Part shown: positions 1 through 11,793 of the stretch, in pieces
Layout of the letters: every line of letters begins with the position of its first letter
Position numbering within the stretch: position 1 is the first letter of the stretch
From: Linanthus parryae
Taxonomy: Eukaryota > Streptophyta > Magnoliopsida > Ericales > Polemoniaceae
DNA: 64,000 nt
Direction: 5' to 3'
Assembly (NCBI GenBank): GCA_023055425.1
Contig: JALGPY010000003.1
Location: forward strand, 77,599,491 to 77,663,490
Program-made: the position numbers and the translations under genes
The notes under the pieces: model-generated
Seen by the model: only the letters and a program-made list of their open reading frames with translations
What the model was told of the DNA's origin: nothing
Database searches by the model: none

Positions 1-1020
1 AAGATTTGAAGTGTTGCTCCACTTTGCGTTATGCAAATAAGCTAATTCAATATGATTGATACATTAGTGAATGGGAATTATCTATGAGATAGATAAAGAA
101 TAAACGGTTATTCACCCAAGTGGACCAAGAATTGCATTGGATGCAATTATAGTTTTGTTTTAAAGTTGATTTACTCAATATGATTGAAAAATCACTAAAC
201 AAAACACTAATAATGGGCATGGGCAAAGTTGTTAAAGGTTAACAACATGGGTAAGGGAAAATGGTTTGCGCCGACCCCATGGGTATAAAGCAAGTCTGTT
301 GCTAAAACCAAGTTGCCTTGGAGTCCCATAGGTGGTGTAGAGGAAGAGAGGCTACCCAAAGTACCTGGAAGTAAGTAATAAAGGAATTATGAATTCCAAT
401 ATAGGTATTTTGTTATAGAAATAAATGTGTCTATCTCATTATCATAAGTATATGATACTAGATGAGGATCTCACATTTATAGAAATGTGGAGGATCTCAA
501 GAGACAAAGACAAATTGGATAAGGAAGAAATAATCCTACACGTGGGGCTATGAAGCAAAGGGTTGCTGAAAAGCCGTAGGGAATTATTTCTACCTTTAAA
601 AATTGTTCATGAATTAGAAAAAAGCGATAATGTCCCTACTATGAGTAGGACCATTATCATAGCTTCTTGTTTGGACAAGAAAGCTCCTTATCGTAATAAA
701 GGACAAATGTTGTTCCATTTATGATATGTATTATTGTAATGCAATTTTGTCTAAGTGGATTCTATATCCATGATCATTATAATTTCATCTATAACATTAA
801 TACCTAGAGGTTTGCATATAATGATATGAACTTCACTTGTCTTTAGCATTATCGTTTAGGCCTCATAAATAAGAGATACATATCTAGAACTCCATGAGGA
901 TGGATTTCTGGAACTCATTTGATTATTGAATCATATGAGACATGTAAGACTTATTAGGCAAAGATATGATCTTTTGGGAATCATACATATTGATGTATGA
1001 AGGACGCTAAGCACAAATTC

Positions 1021-1660
1021 TAAAGATGAGTTTTCAATACTTCATCATATTTACTGATAGGATCAGGTAAATATGGATTTGTGTATCTTATGAAGAAACA
1101 AGTCAGAATCCTTTGAATTGTTCAAAGTATTCAAGAATGAAGTAGAGAACCAGCTTGGCAAAAGTATTAGGGCTCTATGATTGGATCGTAGAGGACAGTA
1201 CTTGAGTCAAGAGTTTGACAAGAATCTATGGGAGTGTTGGATATGATCCAAAACTCGCTCCACCTAGCACGCCACATGGGTTTGGAGTGTCTAAGAGGAG
1301 ATTTCGAACCTTGTAGGACACGGTTCGGTCCATGATGAGTCAAACAGAACTTTCAGTTTACTTTTGGGGCTATGTTCTAATTACAGCAAATTTCGCCCTT
1401 AACCTTGTTCCATCAAAAACACAATATGAATAACACCATATGAGATATGGACTAGGAAGTGTCCTAGTATGTCATTCATAAAGATTTGGGGTTATGAAGT
1501 TTATGTAAAAGAGTTTACAAAATAAACTTGAACCCAAGTCGGATAAATGTTTTGTGGGATATCCTGAAAAGGATATTATTTCTATAACCCAATCGAAAAC
1601 AAACTGTTTGTTGCTCGAACTGCAGTGTTTCTAGGTAGAGATTATCTCTAAAAGAAACAG
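1021..1660 (+). pseudogene. Copia integrase core and C-terminus, broken
   Basis: In scattered frames the stretch reads as a copia integrase: a segment resembling the core around 1050-1200 (EVENQLGKSIRAL followed by a DRRGQYLSQEF-like stretch, normally SDRGGEYLSQEF), then the TPHG-like region near 1265 and the post-integrase VGYPEKDIISIT block near 1556. The enzyme would insert copia cDNA into the genome. Stop codons occur every few dozen codons and the canonical SDRGGEY is altered, so this is a relic. It lies directly upstream of the RT remnant, as expected for the copia order. Confidence 0.72.
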
Positions 1661-1889
1661 TGGGAGGACAGTAGAACTTGAAGAAGTTCAAGAACCACAA
1701 TGAAACATTGATCGGTTTGATGGAACATGAGCAGGATCACAAGGTGTTGTGGAGTAACCTACTCAGATAACACAAGAACCTCATCGGTTAGGTAGGATAT
1801 ATCAAGGAACTAGAGAAATAAGGATTTCTCATAAACCATGATATATTGCTCATAATGATGAGCCTACAACCTATGAGATGGCCACATAT

Positions 1890-3060
1890 GGCCAAACTCA
1901 CAGAAATGGCTTGGAGCCATGAGATACGATATGGAATCCATGTGTACCAACAAAGTATGGACTTTGGTGGAACCACCTAAAAGGTGCAAGTGGGTTATGA
2001 GGAAACCAAAATGGATGGTAATATGATTACTTTTAAGGGAAAATTGGTTTGAAAGGGATTTCATGTGAGTTCATAGTATAGACTATGACGAAATCTTTTC
2101 CAGTTGCGATGCTTAAATCCATTCGTATCTTGCTTGTAGCAATATGTCTATAGACTGAATCAAGCTTCTAGGAGTTGTACTCTTCAAATTCATGATGCAA
2201 TCAAAGGAGTTTGATTCCATCAAAATTGAAGATGAGACTTGTGTTTACAAGAAGGTTAGTGGGAGCATAGTTATTTTTCTGGTCTTGTATGTGGAGACAT
2301 ACTTAATCATTAGGAATGTTGCCCCTACTTGGCAGTCTTACGTAGATTGACTAGGGAGTTAACTTTCTAATGGTAGACTTAAGTGAAGCAACTTGTGAAG
2401 ATCTATTGAGGTAGATCAAGATGGTTGTATAGCTTAGGTCATAGTACATAAATTGACAAAGGTGTTGAAATGGTTCAACGTGAAAAGAATATTGATTCTT
2501 ACCCATGTTACATGGAATTAATCTTTGGAAGGCTAATTGTCTTTCCAATTAGATTGGGAAAGGACCGTATGAAATAGATTCACGAGATACGCCATGGAAA
2601 GTACTAGGACAGATGTGTCATATGGTATGACACAAAGATACCAGTCAAATCCGGTTGAGAGTCACTGGATAAATTATTAAGATTATCCTTTAGTACTTGA
2701 GAAGCACTAAGGATGAATTTTTGATAAATGGAGGATAGGAAGAGTTTACTGTAAGGGGTTACAGTGATGCGAACTTCAAATCTGAAAAAGAAGATACAAA
2801 TTATAAGTCGAGTTTTAAGTTTTGCCCTAGTGGGAGAGACTGTGAGCTGGAAAGGTTCCAGGCAAGATTCAGTCACTGATTCTAACATAGAGGACTGAGT
2901 AAATTAATGCATAAGATGCATTTACTCAGAATATTCAATCTCAATAAAAATTGTTGATGGAGGAGATGTGAATATTTGCAAGGTGCCAGCATATGTCTCG
3001 CCCCTACGCAGTGTAAGCGTGGAGGGCCGCGCTAGATCAATAGGCATATGATGCAGGAGA
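1890..3060 (+). pseudogene. Copia reverse transcriptase/RNase H, broken
   Basis: The first clear RT block is KVWTLVEPPK (around 1948-1980), then YDEIFS (near 2084) and the catalytic block near 2280-2300, which reads LVLYVETYLI where an active copia RT has YVDD. The loss of both aspartates shows that the enzyme is dead even apart from the stop codons. RNase H remnants follow to about 3060. The role in a living element is cDNA synthesis from the element RNA. The same substitution pattern (YVET) is present in the related copy at 34673-42653, so it predates the split of the two copies or reflects a shared non-autonomous master. Confidence 0.8.
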
Positions 3061-3084
3061 TTGACTCTAGTGCAAGTGGGAGAC

Positions 3085-4631
3085 TGTTGGAATTGTGCCA
3101 TAGAGGCAATCAATTAATTGTGACATTTGTGGATTTACGATTCATTATGTTACCGATATGGAGATATGTTAACATGAATGAAGTCCTTAGAATATAAGTG
3201 TTATATTCTTAAATATCCCTAGTCAATTATAATGATTAATAGGACAATCATCTATAGACTAGTATGGGGTTGGATTGATATGGAGATATCATGATCCAAC
3301 ACATGGGTATGCATTAGGAGTAATGGCATACTGGATTGACCCATCTCCGAGAAGGCTACATACACGTTATGTTGAGTCACAAGCGCTTCTCGCAGTGCAA
3401 CGGTATTGTCATCCTTAGACTTGAAGTCACTAGATATTCTAGTTGTGGATTATTGTGATCTTGGTAGCGTCAAACGCTACACCGTAACTGGGTAGTTATA
3501 AAGGCGTGTACTGGATACAATAAGAAGCAAGCTTAGAGATCGCAGTGGACGTAGATAGAATTTGTCCCTCCCACATAACGGGATCAAATATCCTAGGCCA
3601 CTCGAGGGATAGTGCTTATAAAATGTCTGGCCAGACTCAAATAAATCAATATGGGATATTGATGTTATTTGCACGAATAAGGCAATTCCCATGGATCGAG
3701 AAACTATGGATTGGATATACGAGTGTGACTTGTATGTCTCGTGTCCAATCCGGATATTGGGACAAAGGGATGAGACAATTACTTGCACAAGGTTTGTCAT
3801 GATGACTATTATATTTGTTGGCTAGAATGGATGTCTTGCTAGAAGCCGCTCCATATTAGTAAATTGTTACTACCAACTAAATAGAACATATGGGGTCACC
3901 ACCATATAGGGGTGAACTAGATATGGGAATTAATTAATTAATATGATTAATTAATTAAAAGGATCAAATCGCAACAACTTGCTAACTTAGTAGGACTAAT
4001 ATGCAAGTTGGACTAATCCATGTATAGACATGATTAGGATATGCCAAGGTGGCCTAATTCATGTAGAGACATGATTAGGATTAATGGTAAAATAGAACTA
4101 ATCCATGTATGGACATGATTAAGACTAGTTTGCAAAAGGGGACTAATCCGAATTCTAGTAGGACTAGAATAGGGCCTTAAGGTAGTTAACAAGGAGTTGT
4201 TGGACTATATAAAGGATGCTCCTTCCTTCCTTCCCACACTAATGCTCATAACATAAGTGAGTGGGAGAGAAAAGGAGAGAGTGAAAAATCCCACAAAGGG
4301 GCCGAACCCCTTGGGATTGCCGCCCTACCCGTCGGCCTACATGGAGGTGCCGCCCACCTTGGCTTGCCTCGTTTTGCGTGATTCTTCTTACTCTTCCTCT
4401 TTCTGGGCTAGCACAAAGGATTGGAAGATCTAGATCTCACCTCTAGGCGTGGATCAACCGTAGAGACGTGACACTATTCGCGTTTGAAGTCATCAAAGGA
4501 GAACCCTAAGGTGTGTTATTGATTTCTTCCTTTACTATCGTTATGTCTCTTGACTTGTGATCCTTGGAGGGTTTTGCATGGTTTATGATTGTTTGTGTTT
4601 CCGTTGCGCATCCATGAATCAAAACCCTACA
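3085..4631 (+). repeat. 3' LTR of the copia element
   Basis: It begins TGTTGGAATTGTGCC directly after the purine-rich tract and ends AAACCCTACA, so it has TG...CA termini. Both LTRs of the element at 34673-42653 carry the same sequence in reverse orientation, which supports both borders. A TATA-like TATATAAA motif lies near 4205. A CCGCCC/GGCCGA-rich stretch near 4300-4360 also occurs in the related LTRs. The 5 bp after it, ATTAT (4632-4636), should be the target duplication, but its partner is outside the window. Confidence 0.88.
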
Positions 4632-5149
4632 ATTATCACTACCAAGTTTTTTGTTCCTTTCTCAAACCCTAGATGCAAGCAACTGATCAACTACTTAAGT
4701 TCGCACAACTTTTCACAATCAAGGCATACAAACAAATGGTATCTATTAATCTAAAAAGAAGATGATTTAGGAGGATGTCAAACATACCCGACTTCAAAGT
4801 AGATGGCTCGTTCTGTGGGAACCCCATCAACCACAGTCGTCTTCACCGATCAAAACTCCAAACGGTTTGTGTTGTTTTACTGGAGACTTTTGCGATTGTG
4901 TTTGAACCCATCACCGATCTCCCTTTTCTTTGATCAATCGGTGACCTCAACGCTTCGCAGGAAGTGGATGAGATTTGAGTTGTGTCGTACCGTTGTACCG
5001 TTTTGCACGGAGTGGTGCAATTTAGGAATGACGTTTATGATTGGTGAAAGTTTATCGCAGACATTATGTTAATTAGGGGTATTTTGGTCAACATGAAAAG
5101 GTTAGGAACTTTTTTTGGTTAGGAACCTCTTCAACCTTTTATATGGTAA
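4632..5149. other. Spacer between copia LTR and LINE, no gene seen
   Basis: No recognisable coding region or repeat family. A short near-duplicate GGTTAGGAAC occurs twice near 5099-5128. The open frame at 4803-5072 has no recognisable motif and is probably chance. Confidence 0.4.
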
Positions 5150-6812
5150 AGATATTGTGGGGAAGGGATTGGGCTCCGGCTTATATCATGAAGGTCTGAA
5201 TCAACAATGATGTGAATTCTCATTTTATCCGTATCCTAGCTGCTTGTATGATGATTGATGAATTCACTAACCACGAGATTATTATTTCCACTGCTTTTTG
5301 TGATTGTTGTGAAGGGGCCTTCCCCGGGGGATCCAGGGATCCGTAAAGACTGAGGTTGTCTCCCTATTCCCAATTTGTTTGAGCATTCCTTTCTTGAGAA
5401 TATTCTGTCCCTCCATTAGGTTGTGCCAAGCATAAGATGGATTTCTACCAAGATTAGTTTCCAAGAGGTTCTTTCCACTATGGTACTTGTTGGCAATAAT
5501 TCTTGCAGTAACTCTAATACTCTCTGGATTCATATACAGGCTCCGTACTTGCTTGGCTAAAAGCGCTTTATTAAAATCAAGAATGTCTTTCAAGCCCAGC
5601 CCACTTTGAATTTTCGATGACTCAAGCTTATGCCAAGCTATCCAGCATATACTCTTATTTTTCGATTGTCTCCACCAAACATTTCACATTGCTTGCTCTA
5701 TTTTTTATAGGATCCCACCGGTAGAAGATAACAGCTCATTGCGAAATTTGGCATGACTTGCACCACATCTTTGAGTAATACCTCTTTTCCAGCCAGAGAA
5801 ATGTATTTTTCGTTCCAACCCTTAGTCTTTTGGAGAACTCTATCAAATAGGTAGTTATAAGTAAAAAAATTATTTTACATATCGTAGTGGGTAATCCCAA
5901 GTATTTATCATGTTGGTTCACCTCAGAGACAACACATATATTCCTAAGAGCTGCCCAATCCTCTGCTTTTGACGTTTGTTGAAAAGAGTTGCTGAATTTT
6001 GAAAGTTCAACTTTTGGCCTGAAGCATTTTCATAATGTGTAATAATCTATAGCAGTCTTGTAATATTTTGATTCTCAGCTCCTGTAAAAACTATATTGTC
6101 GTCAAAAAATAATAGGTGAGATACAGCAGGACCGCCACGAGAGCTAATGCATTTCCGAGCAATCTTACAAAAGTTATTTCCCAAGCCCAAGTGATGGATA
6201 GTGGCAATAAGATAATTCAATTTGACCCAATCATAAGCTTTGGACATATCTACCTTTAAAGAAACATAACCTTTTCTTCCCTTGACACAGGTCTTCATAG
6301 TATGAATAATTTCGAACGCCACCATGATATTATCTGTTGTTTGCCTGCCTCGGACGAAGGCACTATGAGTGTCGCTTATAAGTTTGGGGAGAATTTACTT
6401 TAAGCAATTGCCACCACTTTTGCTATTAACTTATAGATCACAGTGTATAAGCTAATTGGGCAAAAATATGTCGGGCTTATAGCTAGGGTGCTTGGTATTT
6501 GGAATTAGCACAATAAGTGTAGAATTCAAATTACCCATCTCCTCTTCCCCAATTAACATATTTAGGCACATAGTTGTAACTTCATCGCCAATAACATTCC
6601 AATGTTTTTGAAAAAAACAAAGCAGAGTAAACATCAGTTCCAGACGCTTTTAGAGGGACATTCGTTTAGAAGCTGAGATGATCTCGTCTTTCGTGTATGG
6701 AGCATCTAGAAGTTCCTCGTCCTCTGTTCAGCATAATTGTAAAATATTTTGGAGAATGGCTCCATATCCTCCATTGCTGGTTTGTCTGATTGAAAAACAT
6801 AGCAAAAATGTA

Positions 6813-7068
6813 CTTAGTCTGTTCTTTCTGAATCTTCACCCTTTTCATTTTATCACTATTCACTGAATCACTTTAATTCGGTGATTTGATTAGTAAAACG
6901 ATGCAAGAATTTTATAATCTTTGCACGATGTTGTAGAGTAAACTTCACTCTACAACACCATAAATTATCCAAAAATTTCATTGTTTGGCTCTCCAAATCA
7001 CCGGCTCAAAGTAACCCGATTACGAAAGAAAAAGTAAAAAGGTGAAGATTCAGAGAGAACGGAGGTAG
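6813..7068. mobile_element. MITE family 1 copy a, TA target site
   Basis: A 256-bp non-coding unit flanked by TA (6811-6812 and 7069-7070). Its ends are imperfect inverted repeats: the left reads CTTAGTCTGTTCTTTCTGAA and the reverse complement of the right CTACCTCCGTTCTCTCTGAA. Internal landmarks shared with the other copies are TTCGGTGATTTGAT and TGTAGAGTAAACTTCACTCT, the latter partly palindromic. It sits inside LINE-A ORF2, and excision leaves the LINE frame open (TVQKYIFAMFF). TA duplication and terminal repeats fit a Tc1/mariner (Stowaway-like) MITE; no transposase is present. Confidence 0.85.
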
Positions 7069-7564
7069 TATTTCTGAACAGTGATGGACGTCTGAGGGGT
7101 CCTCAACCCAAACCCCATTGCATTTTGTAAGTCGTTGATTGTATTTCTTGCTATCTTTGTAGAAGCTTTTCGATGGAAGTACTTAGTATTTCAAACCCCT
7201 TGGTGTGACCAAAGGGCGTGGCTTCGTTGTCTCCACAAGTATTCTTCAATTCAGAATAGTCTTTTAAGCTCAGCTTAAGCTTTGTTTACTTATTTGATTA
7301 ATCTGGCATTCTTTTCTAAAAAGAAGTGAATTTTTTCCTTAAAACACTTTATCAGAAATTTGACATTCACAAATTTTGTTTTTTCCCAACGTTAAGAGCA
7401 GCTACCGTCGTGTCCATCTTGTTTTGCAGATTTCTCCCATTCGTCCAACGGTTCACAACCACCGCCTCATAAACTTTCCGAAAACACTAGATATCCCCTG
7501 ATTTGTAAAAAAAATTAACTATTTAACTATATAAATATAATTGTGCCCCCCGTTCCTTTACAAA

Positions 7565-7640
7565 AGTGTGTCTGGCGGAGTTGGTAAAACACACGGATTG
7601 AAAGCAGAGTGTCGAGTGTTCGAGGCTTCCCATGCGCGAT
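7565..7640 (+). repeat. tRNA-like Pol III module, plus strand
   Basis: An A-box-like TGGCGGAGTTGG (7573-7584) is followed about 31 bases later by a B-box-like GTGTTCGAGGC (7616-7626), the spacing of a tRNA gene, and then by T-rich sequence. The stems do not pair well, so I do not call a functional tRNA; it looks like the head of a tRNA-derived repeat inside the hAT-type MITE. Confidence 0.5.
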
Positions 7641-7686
7641 TTTTATTTTTTTTTCTCCACATAAACTTAAGAAACAAAAAAAAATG

Positions 7687-7753
7687 TGCCCGAGGGGAAT
7701 TGAATCTCGTGGCCGAAGTTATTAGATGTGTGCGCTACCAACTGAGCTAAAAG
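7687..7753 (-). repeat. tRNA-like Pol III module, minus strand
   Basis: On the minus strand TAGCTCAGTTGG, nearly a perfect A box, is followed by GATTCAATTCC, a good B box. The acceptor ends do not pair and the T stem is broken, so this is a pseudo-tRNA or tRNA-derived repeat, not a working tRNA gene. It faces the plus-strand module about 50 bp away, giving the MITE a convergent pair. Confidence 0.55.
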
Positions 7754-8869
7754 AAGTTTGCAATAAATATTAGGCTAAAGAATATATATTCTTTATTGAT
7801 ATTTAGTCTCTCTATCTCTTAAATAAGAGTACAAATATCGAATTTTGGCCCCCTTGGGTAAAATCCTGGCTCCGCCCCTGGCCTCATACCTATCATCCCG
7901 ACACCAGGCGGCTTCAAATTGAAATCGCCTTTTTTTTTCAGTAGCTACGAGCGTCCGAATTCTTCAAGGAGACTAGAAGGTCTTGGTGGTCACAGTTGGC
8001 CAGCCCTTTATGGTTAACCTTCATACTCGGAAACTTGTCTCTGCATCCACCATTCGCCAGTTCTCTGTCCAACCTTTCACGGATAAGATTGCCATCCGCG
8101 TGTTTATAAAACCATGTGAATTTTGATCCCATGAACCCCTAATCACAGAGTTCACATCTACCAATTTTTTTAATGAACGACTCAATCTGTGAGTAGTTGA
8201 CTTCTCTACCCCAAGATTTTTCCGAACTAAACATAACTGAATTAAAACCGCCAACTACTAACCAAGACATTAAAGGACCTGGGTTTTGGCCTTCAAGCAT
8301 GTCCGATGAATAACATCTTTTTTCTGACACTGGGTTTTCCATATAATCTTGTAAATAACCACTCACGACCCTGTTCATTACAAATACATGCACTGATACG
8401 ATTCTTATAGTAATTTTGAATCTCCAACTTTACTTGGTACGACCACATAAGTGATAAGCCACCACTACGACCGTCACTTGGATAATGTAGACTGTTTGCG
8501 TAGTTGAGATTCCTCCTTACTCATTCCATATAAATTTGCATTGTAGACTAGTTTTCATTACGAAGACATGTCGGGAGACGAACACCTCGCCTCATCGCGA
8601 ACAGTAAGGAATGTTATAGGGTTCCCAAGAACCCACACATTCCAGCTTAACAGATTCAGTTTCCTTGGTGGGGGTGCTTAACCGCCCCCGCCGGATCATT
8701 TTTTCCTTGATCTTCGTCCATACTTGATTCCTCCCCATTGTTTGAAACACAATCCTCTCACTATGTATTGCTGAAATTTAGCTTCCTTGGCTTCTTACTC
8801 TGTTTCGTATCAGTGAAATCCACTTTACTTCCCTCTACGTTGGTCACCTGTCATCTGGCACAGGCTTGT

Positions 8870-10086
8870 GTCTTCATATTGCCTTTAACGGGTTAGATAT
8901 GTCTGGAATTGAGATGTGCAATTAAGCTTTTAACCCTTGAGGCTTTTGTTTGCAAGATTTCTATGTAATGGCTGGTATCCACCACTCCAGTAACTCGTGT
9001 AATGGCTATGGCGGGGGGTTTGGTTGTGCTTTTGGAATCACCAGGTCGGTGGTTTGGATACTAGTTTCTCCAAGATTAAATCTTCTCCAACCGTTTTTCC
9101 CACTTTAGTCACAACAACCGGTTGATTTGGGGTTTGATGTCGAACCTCAATGATAGCACTATCCTCTATTTGTAGCAACTGGCAAGATTCCAGCTGCTTA
9201 CTCGGCGGTCCATCAGGTTCGCCATTGTTCACTGCACTTTCGGGTGTTGGTACATTTTGTCTCCTGGTCGGGTGTACCAAGAGCCAATCACCATACCCCG
9301 CCATCTCTGATTTTTTGATCTCGCAATCCTTGCTCTCATTAGTGACATGTCCACACCACGAACATACGCATGGAACTCATTTATATTTGAAGTCAACCCA
9401 TTGTTCCTTTCCTTTGGCCACTATATGGACTCCCCATGGGATCGCTGAAACCACATGAACTCTAGCTCGAACACGGAAATAATTAACTCCTTCTTCACTT
9501 TCTACTCTGGGATCAGAGTCCAAGATTTCCCCAACTGCTGATACAGCTCTACAGCTCGATTCTTCCTTTACTAGGTGTAAAGGCAGACTATGAACTTGAA
9601 TCCAGACATCAAATTTGTTAAAATCAACGTCATTTGTTGGGTCTCCCAGTTTCCAAGGTTTCAAGAGTAGGATATTTTATGTTTAAGACCCATGGTCCTC
9701 CATTAGCCAGCCTTTCTACACATTCTTGATCCGAAAAGCTAAATATGAAGGTATTGAAATCGAATTCAAACATATCGATTAGAGAGCCTTGATTCCAGAT
9801 TCTACGGAAAGTACTACGCATAGGCTTACCATTGATTTTGTCATTTGCTGCAAAAAGTCCGATCATACAAAATTTGAAAGCCCCTCTGCCTCGTCACAAT
9901 AATCATCTCTAAAGAGCACCCTTTGACTTTCGACTTGTGTGTACTCAAAACCAAACTCCGGAATCCTGAGTGATTCGGAATGGAAGGATTTTTCGAGGAT
10001 ACGGATTGAGACTTTGTCGAGGATCTTGAAGCCGAAGAAACTGGATTTTTACGGTTTCGAAGAAGGTCCGAAAAATTTGGAACCAA
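8870..10086 (-). pseudogene. LINE-A ORF1: DUF4283-type RNA-binding protein
   Basis: The frame opens at 10086 (MVPNFSDLLRN) and shifts near 9850. It then runs through a DUF4283 core (GKPMRSTFRRIWN, ANGGPWVLN) and the block VWIQVHSLPLHLV (9560-9600), then FRVRARVHVV and WVDFKYK. Next comes CSWCGHVTNESKDC (near 9340-9380), where the zinc-knuckle spacing is kept but the expected histidine position holds Asn. A proline-rich tail follows (9038-9304). Such proteins coat LINE RNA. It lies immediately upstream of ORF2 on the same strand. At least one frameshift and several stops are present. Confidence 0.82.
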
Positions 10087-10139
10087 TTTTTTTTGTTACT
10101 CCTTTTTTATAAGGGAGTGTGATTGGTTGTTGTTTTTAA

Positions 10140-11771
10140 TTTCGATGGCCATGTCAACTTTTTTAAGGTACTTCAAACCCACTGTGGAGGCATCATCTTC
10201 AAGTAATCAGCAGAAGGTGACTCCAAAGCTATAATTCTTAAGGACAACACATTTGCATATTATGTGCATTGCTTCGTACATCAACTTCAATTGGCTCTTG
10301 TATCAATGGAAAGAAATCATACTCTTGTTTGTGAATTCTTTAATTTGGTTTCCCATATTGTGAATGTTATTGGAGCCTCATGTCAGCGCCTAGATCTTTT
10401 GCACGAGAAGCAAGCTGTTAAGTTGCACAATCACAGCCTTAACAAAGAGGTCGCTCTCCAACGGACTTCCGAAACATGTTGGGGGTTCTCATGAAGGAAA
10501 TTTGCTTAGCTTACGCGATTTTGTTTTCCTCTATTATTGATGTGGTTGAAGAAATAGAAGAGAATTGGTTTAATATAGATCAAAAGGACAAGACATTGGA
10601 TTTATTAAAGGCAACATAATGTTGTGAGTTTCTCTTTATTTTACACATGATGATTAATTTGTTGGGCATTACAAATGATTTTTCACAACCATTTCTAAGA
10701 ATATCAACATATAGTCAATTCCATGGAGTTAGTTAATACTTCTAAGAAACAACTACGAACTTTGAGGGGAAATGAGTGGAACTCTTTGGTAACAGATGTT
10801 AGCATTTTTTGTGTCTCAAATGTTATTTCTCTTTCCAATATGGACGACCCTTATGTTATTGTAAAAGGGAGGCAAAAACATAGAGTACCTAAGTTGAAAA
10901 ACTCGTACTTTTATAAATTTGATTTGTTATGTGTTGTGATTGACACGTGGTAGCTAAATAGTCGTTTCAATGAGGTAAACACAGAGTTGTTAGTTACAAT
11001 GGTACATGTGAGTCATTTGTTGCTTTTGATAATTAAAAATTGGTTGAATTGGCTCACTTCTACCCACAAGACTTCATTGATATCAAGTATTAACGATTAC
11101 CAAAGCAATTACATGTTTATTTTGAAGATAAGGAGTTGTCAAGCTTGAAAGGAACTTGTGATCCTACTCAGAAAATAGTAAGGACCAAGAACATTGTATA
11201 TCCATTAGTGTGCATACTTTTGAAAATGGCTTTAATTTTACGGTTGCAACTGCCTCTCTGGAAGAGCATTTTCCTCCATGAAGATTGTGAAAAGTCGCCT
11301 TCTCAATCAGATGGGTGATCAATGGCTATATGAAGCCTCATTACTTATATTGAATGAAGTCTTTAATAGTATATTGAATGATGATATCTTTGTTTGATTT
11401 CAGAATATGGCGGATTGTTGCGGCAGATTATGAATCGTATGTTATGATGTTAGTCTCCTAGAGTTTTTTTTCCTGGTTGTTGCAATATTTCTCTCTCATT
11501 TAAGTTAATTATTTTTAGGTTTTGGTATGCAGACCGTCATAGCATTTTGTTCTATTATTTGAACTTAGTATCGTCTGGATGCTTAATTAAATTTTCAATT
11601 TTAGTTCTCTCAAAAAAAAAATTCAATTTTAGTAATTTGCCCAAAAGCCTATTAGCAATGGTGAATTTTTACTCAATGTTACTTATTATTTCTTGATATA
11701 TGTGAATTAAAATGTTCATTATTTGCAACTAATTGTACCCCATTGGTATGAAATCCATGCGTCCGCCCCTG
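10140..11771 (+). mobile_element. hAT element, internally deleted
   Basis: The right end at 11771 reads outward CAGGGGCGGACGCATGGATT, the same terminal motif as the MITE at 7472-7880. It encloses a broken DUF4371-type hAT transposase. The left end is not clear; AT-rich sequence from about 10087 may belong to it. The 8 bp after the right end are CATATGCA (11772-11779), and I could not find a left partner. The 3' part (11420-11771) is non-coding and A/T-rich. Confidence 0.7.
10147..11420 (+). pseudogene. hAT transposase (DUF4371 / zinc-finger MYM-like)
   Basis: An N-terminal start (LRYFKPTVEASSSSNQQKV near 10165-10220) jumps, through a large deletion, to the catalytic-domain block HCFVHQLQLALVSMERNH (10264-10320) and VIGASCQRLDLLHEKQ. 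Further blocks are NMDDPYVIVKGR (10837-10875), SRFNEVNTELL (10959-10991), YPLVCILLKMAL (11196-11231) and the C-terminal dimerisation-like ATASLEEHF (11250-11275, family form TASVERAFSAM). Stops and frame changes are scattered throughout. The living enzyme would cut and paste elements with CAGGGGCGGA ends, which could include the MITE at 7472-7880. Confidence 0.82.
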
Positions 11772-11793
11772 CATATGCATGGATTTTTTCGGA

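Larger units (their letters stand above)
1..4631 (+). mobile_element. Ty1/copia element, 3' part, decayed
   Basis: This is the right-hand part of a copia retrotransposon whose 5' end lies outside the window. Conceptual translation in shifting frames gives the copia order integrase, reverse transcriptase, RNase H, then a purine-rich tract (3073-3084, CAAGTGGGAGAC) and the 3' LTR. Every domain has stop codons and frameshifts, so it cannot encode its own enzymes. The first kilobase matches, in reverse complement, the internal part of the copia element at 34673-42653, so both belong to one family. The order is seen in the sequence; the family name rests on known copia motifs. Confidence 0.88.
7472..7880. 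mobile_element. hAT-type MITE with 8-bp target duplication
   Basis: GCCTCATA occurs at 7464-7471 and 7881-7888, an exact 8-bp duplication as made by hAT transposases. The right end, read outward as CAGGGGCGGAGCCAGGATTT, is the terminal motif of a large plant hAT group. The left end does not match it well. The 409-bp interior holds two tRNA-like Pol III modules pointing toward each other. Joining the flanks with one copy of the duplication restores the LINE-A reading FQFEAAWCRDDRYEAVVVN. The insertion is thus seen directly; the hAT assignment is by duplication length and terminal motif. Confidence 0.85.
5150..8670 (-). pseudogene. LINE-A ORF2: endonuclease-reverse transcriptase
   Basis: The N-terminal endonuclease starts near 8665 (LNLLSWNVWVLGNP, the family's LSWNCRGLGNP block). 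It continues through 8139-8393 (VGGFNSV, equivalent to the GDFN active-site block) and 7938-8132 (GSKFTWFYKHADG, RERLDR). The linker FQFEAAWCRDDRYE spans the hAT-MITE insertion. RT blocks are SALFFSKHWNVIGDEVT (6590-6660), SLKVDMSKAYDWV (6215-6255) and FFDD near 6100. About 60-70 residues that should lie before FFDD, including the GLRQGDPLSPYLF block, are deleted. The C-terminal block NPSYAWHNL is at 5400-5440. The protein would nick DNA and prime reverse transcription there; here it is a relic. Confidence 0.88.
5150..10086 (-). mobile_element. L1-type LINE (LINE-A), decayed, with two insertions
   Basis: Reading leftwards on the minus strand gives the order of a plant L1 element: ORF1 (DUF4283-like with a zinc-knuckle region), endonuclease, reverse transcriptase, then the start of the RT C-terminal region, after which the element is cut off near 5150. 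The RNase H and zf-RVT parts and the tail are missing. Two DNA transposons interrupt it: a TA-flanked MITE (6813-7068) and a hAT-type MITE with an 8-bp duplication (7472-7880). Removing each with one target copy restores a continuous LINE frame. Many stops and frameshifts make it inactive. Confidence 0.9.

Noticed and set aside
4803..5072. An 89-codon open frame between the copia LTR and LINE-A
   Set aside because: No motif, and cysteine/phenylalanine-rich text without plant gene features; chance is more likely.
7677..7757. A functional tRNA gene on the minus strand
   Set aside because: The A and B boxes are good, but acceptor and T stems do not pair. It is kept only as a tRNA-like module.
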